The notes under the pieces are model-generated. The model had not been told where the DNA came from, made no database searches, and saw only the letters and a program-made list of their open reading frames with translations. The position numbers and the translations under genes are program-made. Below are positions 35,901 through 47,923 of a stretch of 64,000 nt of DNA, one piece after another; the first letter of the stretch is position 1, and each line of letters opens with the position of its first letter. This DNA is from Centroberyx gerrardi (Eukaryota > Chordata > Actinopteri > Beryciformes > Berycidae). The stretch lies in assembly GCF_048128805.1 (NCBI RefSeq), contig NC_136003.1, positions 20,418,840 to 20,482,839 on the forward strand, read 5' to 3'.

Positions 35901-37154
35901 CTCTACCTGCTAGTCTATCTCCTCCAGACTGCCAAAGGCGTATCAATTATTTGTTACCGAAAGTTTTTAAGGTGACTCTGTTTACGCTGCCTTTATACAC
36001 ACTTCAGGTCAGCACTGCTAGTGAGGGGATCTGGCCACCAAGGGTCTAATCCAATCAGTAACTCTCGCCAACTCCTCCATACATAATATTAAACATTCTT
36101 TCACTCGATCAGCCTGTGTGGAATGGAAGTGGATTGAGCAACTGGAAATATCTGCGTCTGACATCTCTCCTTTTGATCATGAGATCCTGTGAAGAGAGAA
36201 GATCTATCTGCTGTCAACACATTACCCTAATGACTGTTGTGGTAACATGGTCACATTAACACACACACACACACACACACCCTCCTCTCTCTAAGCTCAG
36301 ACCTTGCTGCCAAAATTGGACCCAGCCTTTTTCTCCTAGGGACATACGCATACCCATGAAACAATCCCTGAAAGTGCGGGGAAGATGTTTTTTGCTCTGT
36401 AGTTTACTTTTCCTGTGACCGTGAAGTTACTGCCTGGTGCTTGGAAACTGGGTATCCAACAACAGAGAAACACAACAATGAACTGCACTGTTTTAAAAGC
36501 TGTGGTGGGATTTGGTGGGGGCCTAATGATTTTTTTACTGCATTTGTCCAGCAACCCTTATTTTTGAAATTGCTGATGAAACTATGGCTTCAGGAAAAAA
36601 TACACTTGCCTACTTTGGGACATGTGCTTTGTTTGTGTCAGCTTGTCATTCTGCATGCATGTCTAGTTCTCATAAAACAGGTAGAACATCTCACAACCAG
36701 GAATGCACAACAAAAGACTTAGTTGTCAAAGCTGCCCTAACCTTTGCTTTATTTCAGACTGTTGCTTGGTAACGCACACAAGGGACAGAGGCATGCTTTA
36801 ACTCCTTGACTTTTCCTTATAATCAGGGGGGGGAAATCACAATACCTGCTGAGACATCACATCTTAAAACCATGTTGTATGTCAAAGTGCATCCTAACAG
36901 GCCAACTGAATGGTAGAAGAGTTAGCAAACTGGCAGATATATACTAATACATATAAATGCTCCAAAGTAGCATTTGATCAATGAGACAGCTTGCTCACAC
37001 AATTCAGTGACTTTCCCATTTGACTCCGAGAAAACTTTGCGAAGACGTTATTGTCTTGTATCATAAATGTCAGTTCATCATTTCCTTTTGGCACCATGCC
37101 ATAAAATCAGTCAGTGCGCGTGCAGATAGAAATCCAGAAATCCACATCATTACC
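32952..37154. other. Intergenic region between arhgap44 and rnf222
   Basis: No convincing gene on either strand. The two flanking genes converge here. A TTTATT at 36748-36753 (AATAAA on the minus strand) is a candidate poly(A) signal for rnf222. A short (AC)n lies near 36259-36280. Confidence 0.6.
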
Positions 37155-37787
37155 CTATGCCAACAAAATCCAAGGTAAGGTAGCAGCCACTAATGCGAGT
37201 ATAGTAAACGTTGAAAGCAAGAAGAGCAAACAGCGCGCCGTCGTGCAAACCCTGCGCCCTCGTCTGCGGTGAGGCTGGACCACAGTCATAACAACGCTGA
37301 GCGCATCTTCCTCAGCCATGGGTCGCCCTTGAGCGCTGATGATGAAGATCTGAGAGGCATTGTGGCTGGGGCTGACCAACCTCTGTCGGCGGACTCTCTC
37401 TGAAATTCCCCTAAAGCAGCGTCCGATCCAATTAAACCCCCTCGGCAAAGTGTTCCCGGAGGCGCGCCGTGCGCTCTGCAGCTGTCCCAGCGGCAGAGGC
37501 AGAGGGACCTCCAGGGTCTGCTCCTCATCTGGGTCTTTTACCGCCGTGAATGTCACCACGGCTTCCTTTTGCTTCTTAATGAATGTCAGATGTCGGCAGA
37601 TGGGGCAAATGATAGTGTCTCTGATGACTCCGTCTCTGTTGACGCTGACCAGGGTTTTGACCAGACAGTCGTGGCAGAATACATGTCCGCAGCTCAGGGT
37701 CCTTTCTGTGCCCGACAGACACTCATAGCACACGGGACACTCTGATTCCTGCGCGTCCTCCTGGCCCTCTTCTTTGTAAAATGCCAT
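37155..37787 (-). CDS. rnf222: RING finger protein 222, tail-anchored RING protein
   Basis: A single uninterrupted frame of 210 codons. ATG at 37787 is chosen because the open frame upstream has no ATG and the distance to the RING fits the family. A C3HC4 RING is complete: C17, C20, C33, H35, C38, C41, C61, C64 (ECPVCYECL, LSCGHVFCHDC, ICPICRHLTF). The middle is basic and variable but keeps SQIFIISAQGRPM, matching RNF222 (SQIFVISRHGMPL). The last 25 residues (LLFLLSTFTILALVAATLPW and more) form one hydrophobic segment, as in human RNF222 (about 220 aa, same ending style). RINGs of this type act as E3 ubiquitin ligases; the substrate is unknown. It lies head-to-head with ndel1, as I recall for mammals. 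Confidence 0.92.
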   Translation of the reverse strand: MAFYKEEGQEDAQESECPVCYECLSGTERTLSCGHVFCHDCLVKTLVSVNRDGVIRDTIICPICRHLTFIKKQKEAVVTFTAVKDPDEEQTLEVPLPLPLGQLQSARRASGNTLPRGFNWIGRCFRGISERVRRQRLVSPSHNASQIFIISAQGRPMAEEDALSVVMTVVQPHRRRGRRVCTTARCLLFLLSTFTILALVAATLPWILLA

Positions 37788-38520
37788 GGGAAACGTATTC
37801 ACCGCGGCAGTGCGCAATAAGGAGAATCAGTGATGACCAAAACGATGAAAAAGTCTCCCCCCTGATAAATACAGAGGCTGTGTTGAATCCTCCTCAAGTT
37901 CTTTCCCTTTACTGGAACACTTTCTTTACTTTTGTCTGTGGGTGGAGGCGAGAGCAGCGTCTTGTAAAACAGGGCCTGCCACCTGTGACTGTGGTGACTT
38001 GGCTGATTGGGTCCCTTGAACGCTTTATTTGGCAGAAGCTGCCAAGCAGGTTCACGTTTCATGGCCGATATTTCCCATGGGCCACTTCTTCCATTCTTCT
38101 TTCAGTTTTGGCAAAAACAGAACTGTTAAGATGACTAATCAGTATGCTAATTATTTTCAATGGTACTAGTGATGGGAAAATTATAGCTATAGGCTTCCTT
38201 TTAAATTATATACATGATAGGCCGTTTCAAATTGTCAATGTCAATGTGTATGCAATGTGCAATGTCAATGTTAAGTTTTAGGCATCTACATTTACGATTC
38301 TATTGTTACATTTCAATGACAACATGAAAAAACTCAGTAGGGTATAGGCCTACGCCTACGAAAAGACCGATAGTAATAATACATTTTAGAAGGATACAAT
38401 TCAACTATCACAGCAAAATTTTTAATGTAGCTACTATAGGTCAAAAAAGCAATAGGCTTCCAGAGAAATACATACGTAGCCTATAGTAATACTATTGCAT
38501 AGGAGATTAAAAAAACACCA

Positions 38521-38650
38521 AATAAGATAAGAACTTTATCAGTCACAGAGGGAAATTCAAATTGTTACAGCAGCAAGACACTTAAGACATAGACAAAACA
38601 AATCACAAATCCAAATAAATAAGATAAATTAGAAGAATAACAAATAAATA

Positions 38651-38682
<32 letters not shown>

Positions 38683-38684
38683 AA
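38521..38684. repeat. Fish retrotransposon-tail-like repeat with (AAAG)n
   Basis: Starts with agataagaactttatcagtc and gagggaaattcaaattgtta, followed by cagcagc, a pattern seen widely in fish genomes at retrotransposon ends (family not named here). It ends in a tract of eight or so AAAG units (38650-38684). Confidence 0.6.
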
Positions 38685-38843
38685 ACATACAATACAAAAA
38701 TAAACTATGTACAACATATATGTGTAAATATGTGCAAAGCTGCATGTTTCTGATGAGAGAATATGTACAGTATGTAATTGTGTGTGTGCGAATGCGTGAC
38801 ACACACTTGTGTAATATGTAACAACACAAACACACACACAGGC

Positions 38844-38887
<44 letters not shown>
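38844..38887. repeat. (AC)n microsatellite
   Basis: About 40 bases of AC dinucleotide in the rnf222-ndel1 interval. Confidence 0.95.
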
Positions 38888-38892
<5 letters not shown>

Positions 38893-39085
38893 ACAGTAGA
38901 CACAAGGTCCCTATAGGAAAATTCTAGGTTATGGTCCCTCTCCCTTTGGTGATATTCTCTGGCAATCACATGCCACCTTGTGGTCACTGGCCAAAATAGA
39001 AGTCCTTCGGTCACAACAAACGAGCAGCAGAGTCTACTCAATCTATTTCTATAGTAGCCCAGCCCAGTTCTGATGTAAATGTCCC

Positions 39086-39093
39086 TGACGTCA
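39086..39093. promoter_or_regulatory. ndel1: Palindromic cAMP response element (TGACGTCA)
   Basis: A perfect 8-bp CRE lies about 200 bases upstream of the likely ndel1 first-exon donor at 39301, in a CpG-containing stretch. CREB/ATF proteins bind this palindrome in many vertebrate promoters. Promoter use is inferred. Confidence 0.6.
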
Positions 39094-39185
39094 CTGCGTA
39101 CGTCTGTATCGGAACTTACGTTGGTTCCGGGAGACGCGTTGGCAATTTCCTAAACACAGGCAGCTCAGTCAGATGCCTTAACAGT

Positions 39186-39300
39186 CTAGTCTAGTATTTA
39201 CTACAGGAGGCCGGGGTAGATGTGTCGTTGGATATAACACTGTTTGGAAAGGCGACCTACTGAAACAGAAAACAGTTGGACGCGGATTTGACATGCTCAG
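39186..39300 (+). other. ndel1: Probable non-coding first exon of ndel1
   Basis: Sequence upstream of a good donor (CTCAG then GTACC at 39301) would join the coding exon 2 acceptor at 42943. The start is a guess; the transcription start cannot be seen. An ATG near its 3' end (39292) is not in a useful frame. Confidence 0.45.
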
Positions 39301-41251
39301 GTACCAAATTCAACATTAGTAGTATTATATTTTGACGTGTTTTACCTGTTTTGTTTAATTATCGTAGCACCGACCTCGGCTCGCGTGAACCAAGCCGATG
39401 ACAGCTCCGTTGGGCGTCGAGCTGACCGTTTTGATTTTTGCTAGCGTTACATATGTCAGTAGCTACTGTTGGCGTTTTCACTGTTTGTATTTGGTACTTT
39501 GTGTCTTGCCTTAACAGGATAAAGTGTACACATTATACATTTAGATATCACCTAAGCCTGTAGGCTGTAGTCTGTATGTCAAACCACCGGCTCACATAAT
39601 ATCGGCCATCGACACATTGACAGTAACGTTTACTAACTGACAACCTGCTGCTGTTCGGTTCCATGTGGAATAAAGCTACTGATATTTTGGTGTGTTTTAA
39701 TTTGTGATTTTTGTGTATGTTGGCTGTAAATGTTCAACCAATTATGATAAATGACAGTTGTGTTTTTTTGTGTTTTGTTCGATGTTCAGTTGGATGACTG
39801 AAATTCAGCATTTTGACATTGAACCAAGCAATAGAAATAACTGCCTAGGTCTACAGTGTCCCATTGCGGACCATTCCTAAAAAAAAAAGAGGCCAAAATG
39901 TGGACCCAGGCCAGGGGTACACCACCACCACCACCACACCCTGCGTTTTGCTGTAGGTCTGATTCTACCAAGAGGAGTTTGAAAGGGGATTTTTGGAGTC
40001 CTCCTCACCCCACTCCTAGGCCCCATATCAAAGAAGTAAAAATGACTTGCACTCTCTGAGTAAGCACCTAACTAGTCATCTGCAGTGAAAGAGGATGTAC
40101 GATTAAGAATGAGGGACAGGAAACTCTCTCATCACTGCCTTCCCCTGTTAGTAGTTCCGTGTTTTAAATATTTCCAGATGGCTCTATGGTTTAGTAGAGT
40201 CTCATCATGTCAGCTCACCATGGGACCTGCCTGTCCTGGTATTGTCACAAAAGACACACAAAACTAGGAGACAAGCTGAAATCTTTCCAAAGGATTTTGA
40301 GATGAGAGATAACAGGAAAAGACATGTTCTAGCAAAGTCTAAGTACTTGCCCTGTTATGTGATATCTTAACCTTTTCATCTTATTTTTATCTGTGTGTTT
40401 TTGTGTTACCAGCATAGTGCCAGTCTGTCCTAAATATGTGAAATAGCCTAGGCAGGCAAGTAGGCATAGAAAAAGCTTGTCGTTTAAATCTCTCCGACGC
40501 AGTTGATTGTTGTATCTTGTCATCGATGGGTCGGCTAATAAATGGCCTTGCCTTTTTGTGAAGGATGTTTATCCTATGTAGGCCTTTGATCTGAATCACC
40601 ATGGAAACAACAGCCTCCCATTTCCTCTCACACCTTTTGTAGACCTACAGGGATCAATAGAAAGCACCAGAGCTCATTCAAACCATTCAGAATCACAACA
40701 ATTATAGATCCGCTATGTCTATATTGTGTATGTGTATATTTGTGATTTGTATCCTGGAGAGTTTAGAAGGCTCTCCTTGGTTGTATGATTACAGCTTAAA
40801 CTAATATCGCATGTCATTAGCAACTTGGAAACATTTCCCTCTCTCCACCCTGACATGTTTATGCTCTCCAGTTCCCTGTGTGTCTGGTGATTTCCAGAGT
40901 AGTAGTGTATCGGCACGTGAGCTGGGCTGTGGGGAGTCAGTTGTTAGTAACGCCATCTGAGAGGAATGTCAAAGGGAAGAAGAGGCGGTCCCGCCTCTGA
41001 CCCCGCATCTCTCCACTGAGTCCCTCCTTTTTGGCAGTTTGACTCATCTCAAGGAAAATAACACATCCTCAAGGCGAGCCTAAACCCAAATTGGACCAGT
41101 CAAGTCAAACAAAGCTACAATATAGGTCAATGCTGCAAGACTTTCTAATTTGTTTAAGTATTTTGTTTGTTTTGTTTGTTTGTTTTTTGTGCAGATATTT
41201 GACTTGACCCTATTAAATGGGCTTCTTTCTGCAACCTATTTATTTACAGCA

Positions 41252-41628
41252 GGGTCATTCCGTGTCAACTCAACCAGAGCTCGGCGGCTCGAACTTTTGA
41301 TTTTGATAATTTTTCTCCTGGTGGAAGATATACATAAATGATGAAGAAAGCCCAAATATTAAAGCTCACTGATCATTATTTACTGAGTTTCCCCCAATTT
41401 TGTAGAGTGAGGGTCAAAACGATAATTTTCGCCTATGATTTGGAGCAAGTTTAGGGGTCTAAAAGCGACACTGAGAAAGGTAGCAGCTCCACTATTTTTC
41501 TTTTACAGAGAGACTTGGAGGTAGACTACAAGATTCTGGCAGTTTCAGCACTTGATTTTGTGATGTGTGCCTATGGCAGTAGCTGAGGGGAGTTTCTGAA
41601 ATTTGGTTGATTTGACACGGAATGACCC
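41252..41628. mobile_element. MITE with 25-bp terminal inverted repeats, 377 bp
   Basis: Left end gggtcattccgtgtcaactc and right end (reverse complement) gggtcattccgtgtcaaatc are near-identical, extending 25 bases with about one mismatch. AGCA flanks both sides, suggesting a 4-bp target duplication. There is no transposase frame. Superfamily is not certain. Confidence 0.75.
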
Positions 41629-42694
41629 AGCAACAACTCAAATCTTGCCATAGCTTAGATGTTGAAACATAATGTTTGGCTTGCTGTCAAAGAGTCTAAT
41701 TCTAAGGAGAGGAAGAAACTGCCTATAACTGGTGAGCGTAGTTTGTTTGACTTTCAGTCCAGCCAAGAGGTATTCAGTGCCATGTCCACTGGTTGCCTGA
41801 CCTGTGTGTTGGAAATCCCTCTAAGCTGTGGGTGGATTATGAATATTCCTGGAGCTGCAGGGATGGGAGTGGTGGGACAGCTGCTGTATGCCCCACACAG
41901 AACACACACAGCGGCTCCATCCAGATGTGTTAAATAATTTCCCAGATTCTGCCTTGCATGTTCACATGGAGCACAGATTAAGGCAGTGTTTTATAGCTAG
42001 CCGGAATAGAGGGACAACCACCCTAGTAAAGTGGCGTTGCCTCAAACAGGACGGAAGATGAAAAACTTGCGGTCGGAACTTCAGAACTACATCAGACTGC
42101 TTTGATCTATTTGACTGGCATTAGCCACACTAAATGAACATGAATGGCAGTTGATGAGGGTGGTGGGTTATGCTGACATCACAAGAGTTAGGCTGTAAGG
42201 AGGTTAGAAATTTAATTAGGAGGAGGCCCTCTTCTAATGGTTAGCAGGACACTGGGCCTGTATCACTGAGGCTGTTCACAGTGACAGAAAGCCTTGTCAT
42301 GGGGGCCGGTTAGTCAGTGTGTCAACTCCTGATTGCTGAAGGGGAAGGTGATTTTCTCATCAGAGGTTGTGGCTGAAGTCAGCGATTCATGAGTAACTGA
42401 GGATGACACAGCCTCTGAGCTGCAGGATGACCTGACCAGTCCGTTCTGGCTTCGTTTTTCACTCTTGGGTCAAGGGAGATCTGTACTGTAAGGCCATCCA
42501 GTGAGCAATGACGGGACTTTAGAGCCCAGCCTGGACATCTAGTCACCACAGTGGCCATTTTTTATCTTGATTTGTCGGGATGTTCTGACCTGGGACAAGA
42601 GGGTAACGCTCAGGACCTGATTCTACAAATGCACACAAATGTGAAGTGAAAATGTTTCACAACAGTTTGACACTTAACTCACTAACTGGTTTCA

Positions 42695-42815
42695 CCTACT
42701 TTTTACTCTTATGTTTTATGACAATTTCTTCTGTTGGTGATTTTATCTTGTTTTGTAAAGCACTTTGTAACCTTGTTTTGAAAAGTGCTATATAAATACA
42801 GTTTATATTATCTTG
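42695..42815 (+). mobile_element. LINE/SINE 3' tail relic
   Basis: Contains tgtaaagcactttgtaacct and aaaagtgctatataaata, a 3'-terminal sequence very common in fish non-LTR retroelements. The upstream body is not recognisable, so this is a 5'-truncated copy. Confidence 0.65.
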
Positions 42816-42954
42816 AGTTTGACATTTAAATACTTGGCCTACTTTTAGCCATGTGAGTGCTATCCTCAAATGTTTTTCATATATACTCTTGTTAACAATT
42901 ATACATGACTATAAGGCTAATGAATGTGTCTTTTCATCCTCAGGCTGCCCTGCC

Positions 42955-45900
42955 ATGGACACAGAGATGATTCCCAAATTTTCTTCAAAGGATGAGGAAA
43001 TTGATTACTGGAAGTCTTTAGCCCTTGAATATAAGAAAAGGTAAGCTATGTGATTTATTTCACATGTGACAAGATATCTTGTCTGATCAATTTCATTGCT
43101 ATGAGGTATACAGTATAACCTCTTTATCCAAGGCCGGATGTTTAACATCTCTGTTGAGCTCAGTCATGTCATACATATTGCTATAGGGGGTTTGCTCATT
43201 AAGCTCATTCTTGCAATTGATACTTTTTCTGCTCAGGGAGCAATAGAATCATTGACCTAGATTTGTTGTTAACTATGGTGTCACTTTCGCAGATATCATA
43301 TCCAAAAAGGTGTTACAGATAGACCTGCTTTGTCTAGTATGTCAAAGCCAAAGCCACACCTCTTCCTGCCCCCATGGACTTCACAGGTTATCCCAAGAAC
43401 CTTAAGCCCCATACAAAAAAAAAAAAACCTTTCAAAAATACACTTTGAGCAGCAGTAACCCAGCTTCACTTAAAAAGGTGTAGACCGTCACTCTTACGTA
43501 ATAGCCAGACACAAAGGCAAGTTGCTGAAACTGTGGTTTTGAGTGTGGTTATGAAAGATGTGAATACGCAATAATTTCCTCATTCTTTTGAACCAAACGC
43601 TGTGGACATTTTTGGGGTGAGTCTCAGTTTAAAGTTTCAGTAGAGAAACCTTGTCTCAGCATAATCTTGTTTGAGAGTTTGTCTGCGTTTGGCCATATGA
43701 GGCAAAGGACCAGACTAGCTTTTTGAAATCCGTCCCCACAAACAGCTGTGGATTGCTCAGGAGGAAATTAGTATGCCTTTGACATCTAAAAGAGACAACA
43801 CAGCTGGTGTTGGGACTGGTAGCAACACTACTAGTGAGTGTCCTGTTAATCTTTATGTGTTGAACTAGGCCTATGTCTTCTGTTGGTGGAGTTAGTGTCC
43901 GTAAGTCGCTCAGAGGCAGTGAAAAACAGCACAGAGGGGGTTAAATTCCTGGAGGTTTTGAAGAATTTCCTGCTGTGGGTATACAGGGGAAAAAGCATCA
44001 ACCCATGGAAAAAATAACTCCAAGGCTCTAGTTAGCAGTGGTTTACCTCACACATGTTTTGGTGCTTACGTTTTCTCAGGATCACTTTTACAGTGAGTCA
44101 TTCACAGTGTAAGCATGCAGTGTGTTTCTTGGTTACCTATTGAAAGCTATCACCCTACACTACTGATATGGATATTTTGAGTTTATTTTGTTCATAGTGT
44201 AATGTGATTAGGATACAGTTTGTGATCATTGCTAAAAGACCTAATCACGTGAGACACATTTACTTCTTTAAAACACGGTTTCACGCATTTCTCATTTTCA
44301 CACATTTAATGCATTTCACAAATATGTGACATTGTTGGTTATTTTAAACAGTCAAGAGCTGTTGTGGCGAGGAAGGACAAGTGTGTACCGTCGAACAGGG
44401 GAGCTGTGTGGCCCGGCGTGCTGATGAAGCAGCCTCTGTGGTGCTGGTATGTGTGGAATGACCAGGCGCAACAACTGATTCATGGATTCCACTACTCACT
44501 AGAGCCACTGCGAGGCCATTGAGGTCAGCATAAGACCGGTCAGCTGATCTCAGAGCAGTGTGAACTATCATGTCATCCTGTGTGCATTCCACAACACCAG
44601 GCAATAAACCAGGCACTTTTTGAATTGGCTAAATTCACTGATAGACACCAAGCTCCTCAGTCAGTTTCCTCCCCTCCCTATTCCATTGAGAGACCTTTTC
44701 CTCAAATAGACCTAAACGTTATCATGTTTGTTTTTCACTGGAAGGTCAGCCCTGACCAGTGTGTAAACACTTCCTCTTTCTTTCTTAGCTCATATCCCCA
44801 TCCTGGTCCCGGTCCCCCTTGTATTCTGTTCACCCCTGACCTGTAACCCCACCCACAGCCAAAGACACATGACAGAAGGCCAAGCTGCTGCTGAGCTACC
44901 TACCCTGCTGCTCTCGGTTCAGCTGTCTCTCTAGAGCTATATTCAGACTGCTTAACTCGACATGCTGACCCACACACTATTTTCTGTTTGGAAAAGACAG
45001 GATTGAAGGCTAAATGTCTACAAATATCTGACAGGGCTGATTCTGGCTAATGTATTTTTGTCTGTGGGTTTATTTCTGACCAGGGAGATAAAGCTACCAG
45101 AACATGCATGAGCCTGATTCATCTTACAGGACAAAAGCCAGCCAATGTTCTAGAGCTCAGTGTAGTTTGGCTGAGGTCATTCAGCCGGTCAGCTCCACAG
45201 AAATTAATGGTGGACGGTGAGCAGCTGGTGTAGCTGGTGTGTGTGACCATGATTGTTTATGTCTCTCCCCACTCTCTGTGTGTGTGTGTGTGTTTGTGCG
45301 CTGTCCAGCTACCATGATGCCCAGGAGGAGCTGCAGGAGTTCCAGGAAGGGAGCCGGGAGCTGGAGGCTGAGTTGGAGGCGCAGCTCGGCCAGGCCGAAC
45401 ACCGCCTCCGAGACCTGCAAGCTGAGAACCACAGACTGAAGAGCGAGGTGGACAACCTCAAGGTAACCAGGCCTGGTGACTTGCACTGTAGGTTATTCAG
45501 GGCTTTGGCTTGCTCTTTAGGTCTATGGGCTAGGCTACTTATAGGGTAATTTGTGATTACGTAATTACCTCACATCATCTCTGTTGGAGCCATGGGACAA
45601 GGTTCAATGTCCTTTTTATATGTTAGGTGTTAATAAGGCATGCCCGCCTCAGGTAATCCTCCAGCACTCCATAATTGGATGTCAACAGAGAGAAAATAGA
45701 AAACTGCAAAGACATTTCTTTCCTGGTACAAGCCAGGCCCTAAATCACTATAGGCCTAAACAATAGTATGAATTTTTCAGTGAGCTCTTGTGGTGATTTT
45801 ATTCACTTTTGAACCAGGCATTCAGGCGTTCACTGTAGCCTGCACTGGACAGAAAAGCATTGCTGTAAACAGAGTGTGTAAATGGCCCTGGAGAGATCAT

Positions 45901-47923
45901 GAGTCATGCTCCCCTATCTTTGTGCTGCAGTGGCCACATTTTAGGCGTGCAGCCCTGCCACTGACCCCACTCTGATCTACTCCAGACCAAATTAGCCACA
46001 GGGCCTGTCCAGGCAACAAAGGAGGCCAGTGATGGAGGAGGCTCTTTGAAAAGGAAATGATGTGGAAGAACAGTGTCTTATGATTCACAAGGCTTCCCCT
46101 ACTGTCGCTAATGACTGTTGTATAGTACATAAAGTAGCAAATTGCATTTTAACACAGCATGTCTTCGCAAAAGGCTAAATTTGGGTGATGTGTTCTCTAG
46201 AACAATAGGTCTCTTCATAGTCCTTGTTTCCCTTCATGCACTCACTCCCCTGCCCTTCCCTCTCCTTCACACTACCCATCTCTATCAGGAGAAGCTGGAG
46301 CAGCAGTATGCCCAGAGTTATAAGCAGATCTCCATGCTAGAGGATGACCTGGGCCAGACGCGCAGCATCAAGGAGCAGCTCCACAAATACGTACGGGAGC
46401 TTGAGCAGGCCAACGATGACCTGGAGAGAGCCAAAAGGTCAGACTGACAGGGGAAACCCTTACATTTGGCTCACTACCTGTCTCACAGCACACAGTACAG
46501 TCAGGAGCACAACCGCTTTCATTGAGACATTTGGAAAGATAAGCAACTTTAATTGTCAGGATATTTCACAGTATCTCAGCCCCCATCTTAGGATCATGTG
46601 GTTCATATGCTTTAAATTTTATGCCTACACATGTACATGATGCAGTGATTCCTGTAGTATTTTGTGTAGGATGTGTAGGATATTGACAGTTGTGCTCCTC
46701 ACTCTCTACATTCAGGGCAACAATAGTGTCTCTCGAGGACTTTGAGGGCCGTTTGAACCAGGCGATTGAGAGAAACGCCTTCCTGGAGAGTGAGCTGGAT
46801 GAGAAGGAGTCTCTTCTGGTATCTGTGCAGCGGCTGAAGGATGAAGCGCGAGGTATGGATATAGAGACACAAGGCACACAAGCCCACCTCTGCCATTGTA
46901 CAGTCTATATTTAATCGGCAAAGGCTTGGTGGAGGAGTATCTCATGTTTTTGACTGTCTTCTGCAGACTTGAGGCAGGAGCTGGCAGTACGGGAGAGGAC
47001 TACAGACAGGATGTCAGCGCCCAGCTCCCCCACCTTAGACATTGATAAGATGGACTCCGCAGTACAGGCCTCTTTATCCCTCCCAGCCACACCTGTAGGG
47101 AAGAGCATCGAGCACCCGTTCATCAGCCCAAAAGGTCAGGATCGATCTCTCTTTTAATTTCACATTGGAGACAGACCTGTTTCTGATATGTATTTTAATA
47201 TTTGCTTGTCTTCCTGCTTCTGCCTGCTGTAGCATTGACCAATGGCTGTGGCAGCACGTCCCTCACTCCCTCTGCTAGAATCTCTGCTCTTAACATTGTC
47301 GGTGACCTCCTGAGGAAAGTTGGGGTAGGTATTAGACCTTTTTAACTGAATACATTTACCTTTTTCATAAGGTGGTGTTATATGAAGTCTTACAAAGTAA
47401 ACTCTCACACAGTGTTTCAGACTTATGAGCAGGCTGCAGTTCACTGAGCAACTAGGACAAATAGAAAGATGTCTATGACGAGGCTAAATGCAAGCTGTGT
47501 TTCCCGTTTTGTCACCAGGCTTTGGAGTCCAAACTAGCTGCTTGCAGGAACTTTGCCAAAGACCAGGCAGCAAGAAAAAATTACTCCGCAGCCAACGGCA
47601 CACTAATTAACAGCAACGCCACCAAGTTCTCCCACTCGCTACATACCACTTACTTCGACAAAACGTGAGTCTCTAACAATTTTGCTCTCCCCTTGCTTCT
47701 TGTCTTCCAGTGAGCCTCGGTTAAACAAACACAGCAGTTGTGCATAACATGGCACACTACAACAAAATATTCAATTTAATTTCAAAGGACCTGACTTATG
47801 TGTCTTTCTATGTTTGTGTGTGGATCCTGCAGGACTGTTAACGGACTGGACCCCAGCTCCCTGACCTCCATGGCAACGTCCAGAGCAGTGTCACCACCAG
47901 GCATGCTGCCTCTCAGTGTGTGA
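42955..47923 (+). CDS. ndel1: Nuclear distribution protein NudE-like 1
   Basis: Coding exons: 42955-43040, 45309-45462, 46289-46437, 46716-46852, 46967-47134, 47233-47324, 47519-47664, 47833-47923; every junction is GT-AG and phases agree, giving 340 aa (mammalian NDEL1 345 aa). It begins [20 protein letters not shown]. The N-terminal half is a long coiled coil ([59 protein letters not shown]) that binds LIS1 and dynein in the family. A serine/proline segment ([29 protein letters not shown]) is the kinase-regulated region. The C-terminal block [20 protein letters not shown] with [12 protein letters not shown] holds the conserved cysteine (about C271) palmitoylated in mammals. Role: dynein regulation, nuclear positioning, neuronal migration. 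The a/b duplicate was not determined. Confidence 0.95.
43041..45308 (+). other. ndel1: ndel1 intron after first coding exon (2.3 kb)
   Basis: No coding exon or recognised mobile element. A short (TG)n lies near 45277-45298, just before the next exon. Confidence 0.6.

Larger units (their letters stand above)
37788..39185. other. rnf222-ndel1 divergent intergenic region
   Basis: Contains presumed promoters for both genes, a dispersed-repeat relic with an AAAG tract, an (AC)n tract and a CRE near the ndel1 side. No other gene was seen. Confidence 0.6.
39301..42943 (+). other. ndel1: ndel1 5' intron
   Basis: No coding exon recognised. It holds a MITE at 41252-41628 and a retrotransposon 3' tail at 42695-42815. 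Confidence 0.6.

Noticed and set aside
35720-36049. Plus-strand frame of 109 codons between arhgap44 and rnf222
   Set aside because: No family similarity, no codon bias and no splice or promoter context; consistent with chance.
37788-37817. Upstream extension of rnf222 by ten codons
   Set aside because: The extended frame would start with TTG; the first ATG is at 37787 and gives the family-like N-terminus.
38565-39041. Minus-strand frame of 158 codons with Cys/Val repeats
   Set aside because: Translation of AC and AAAG microsatellites and repeat sequence; not a plausible protein.
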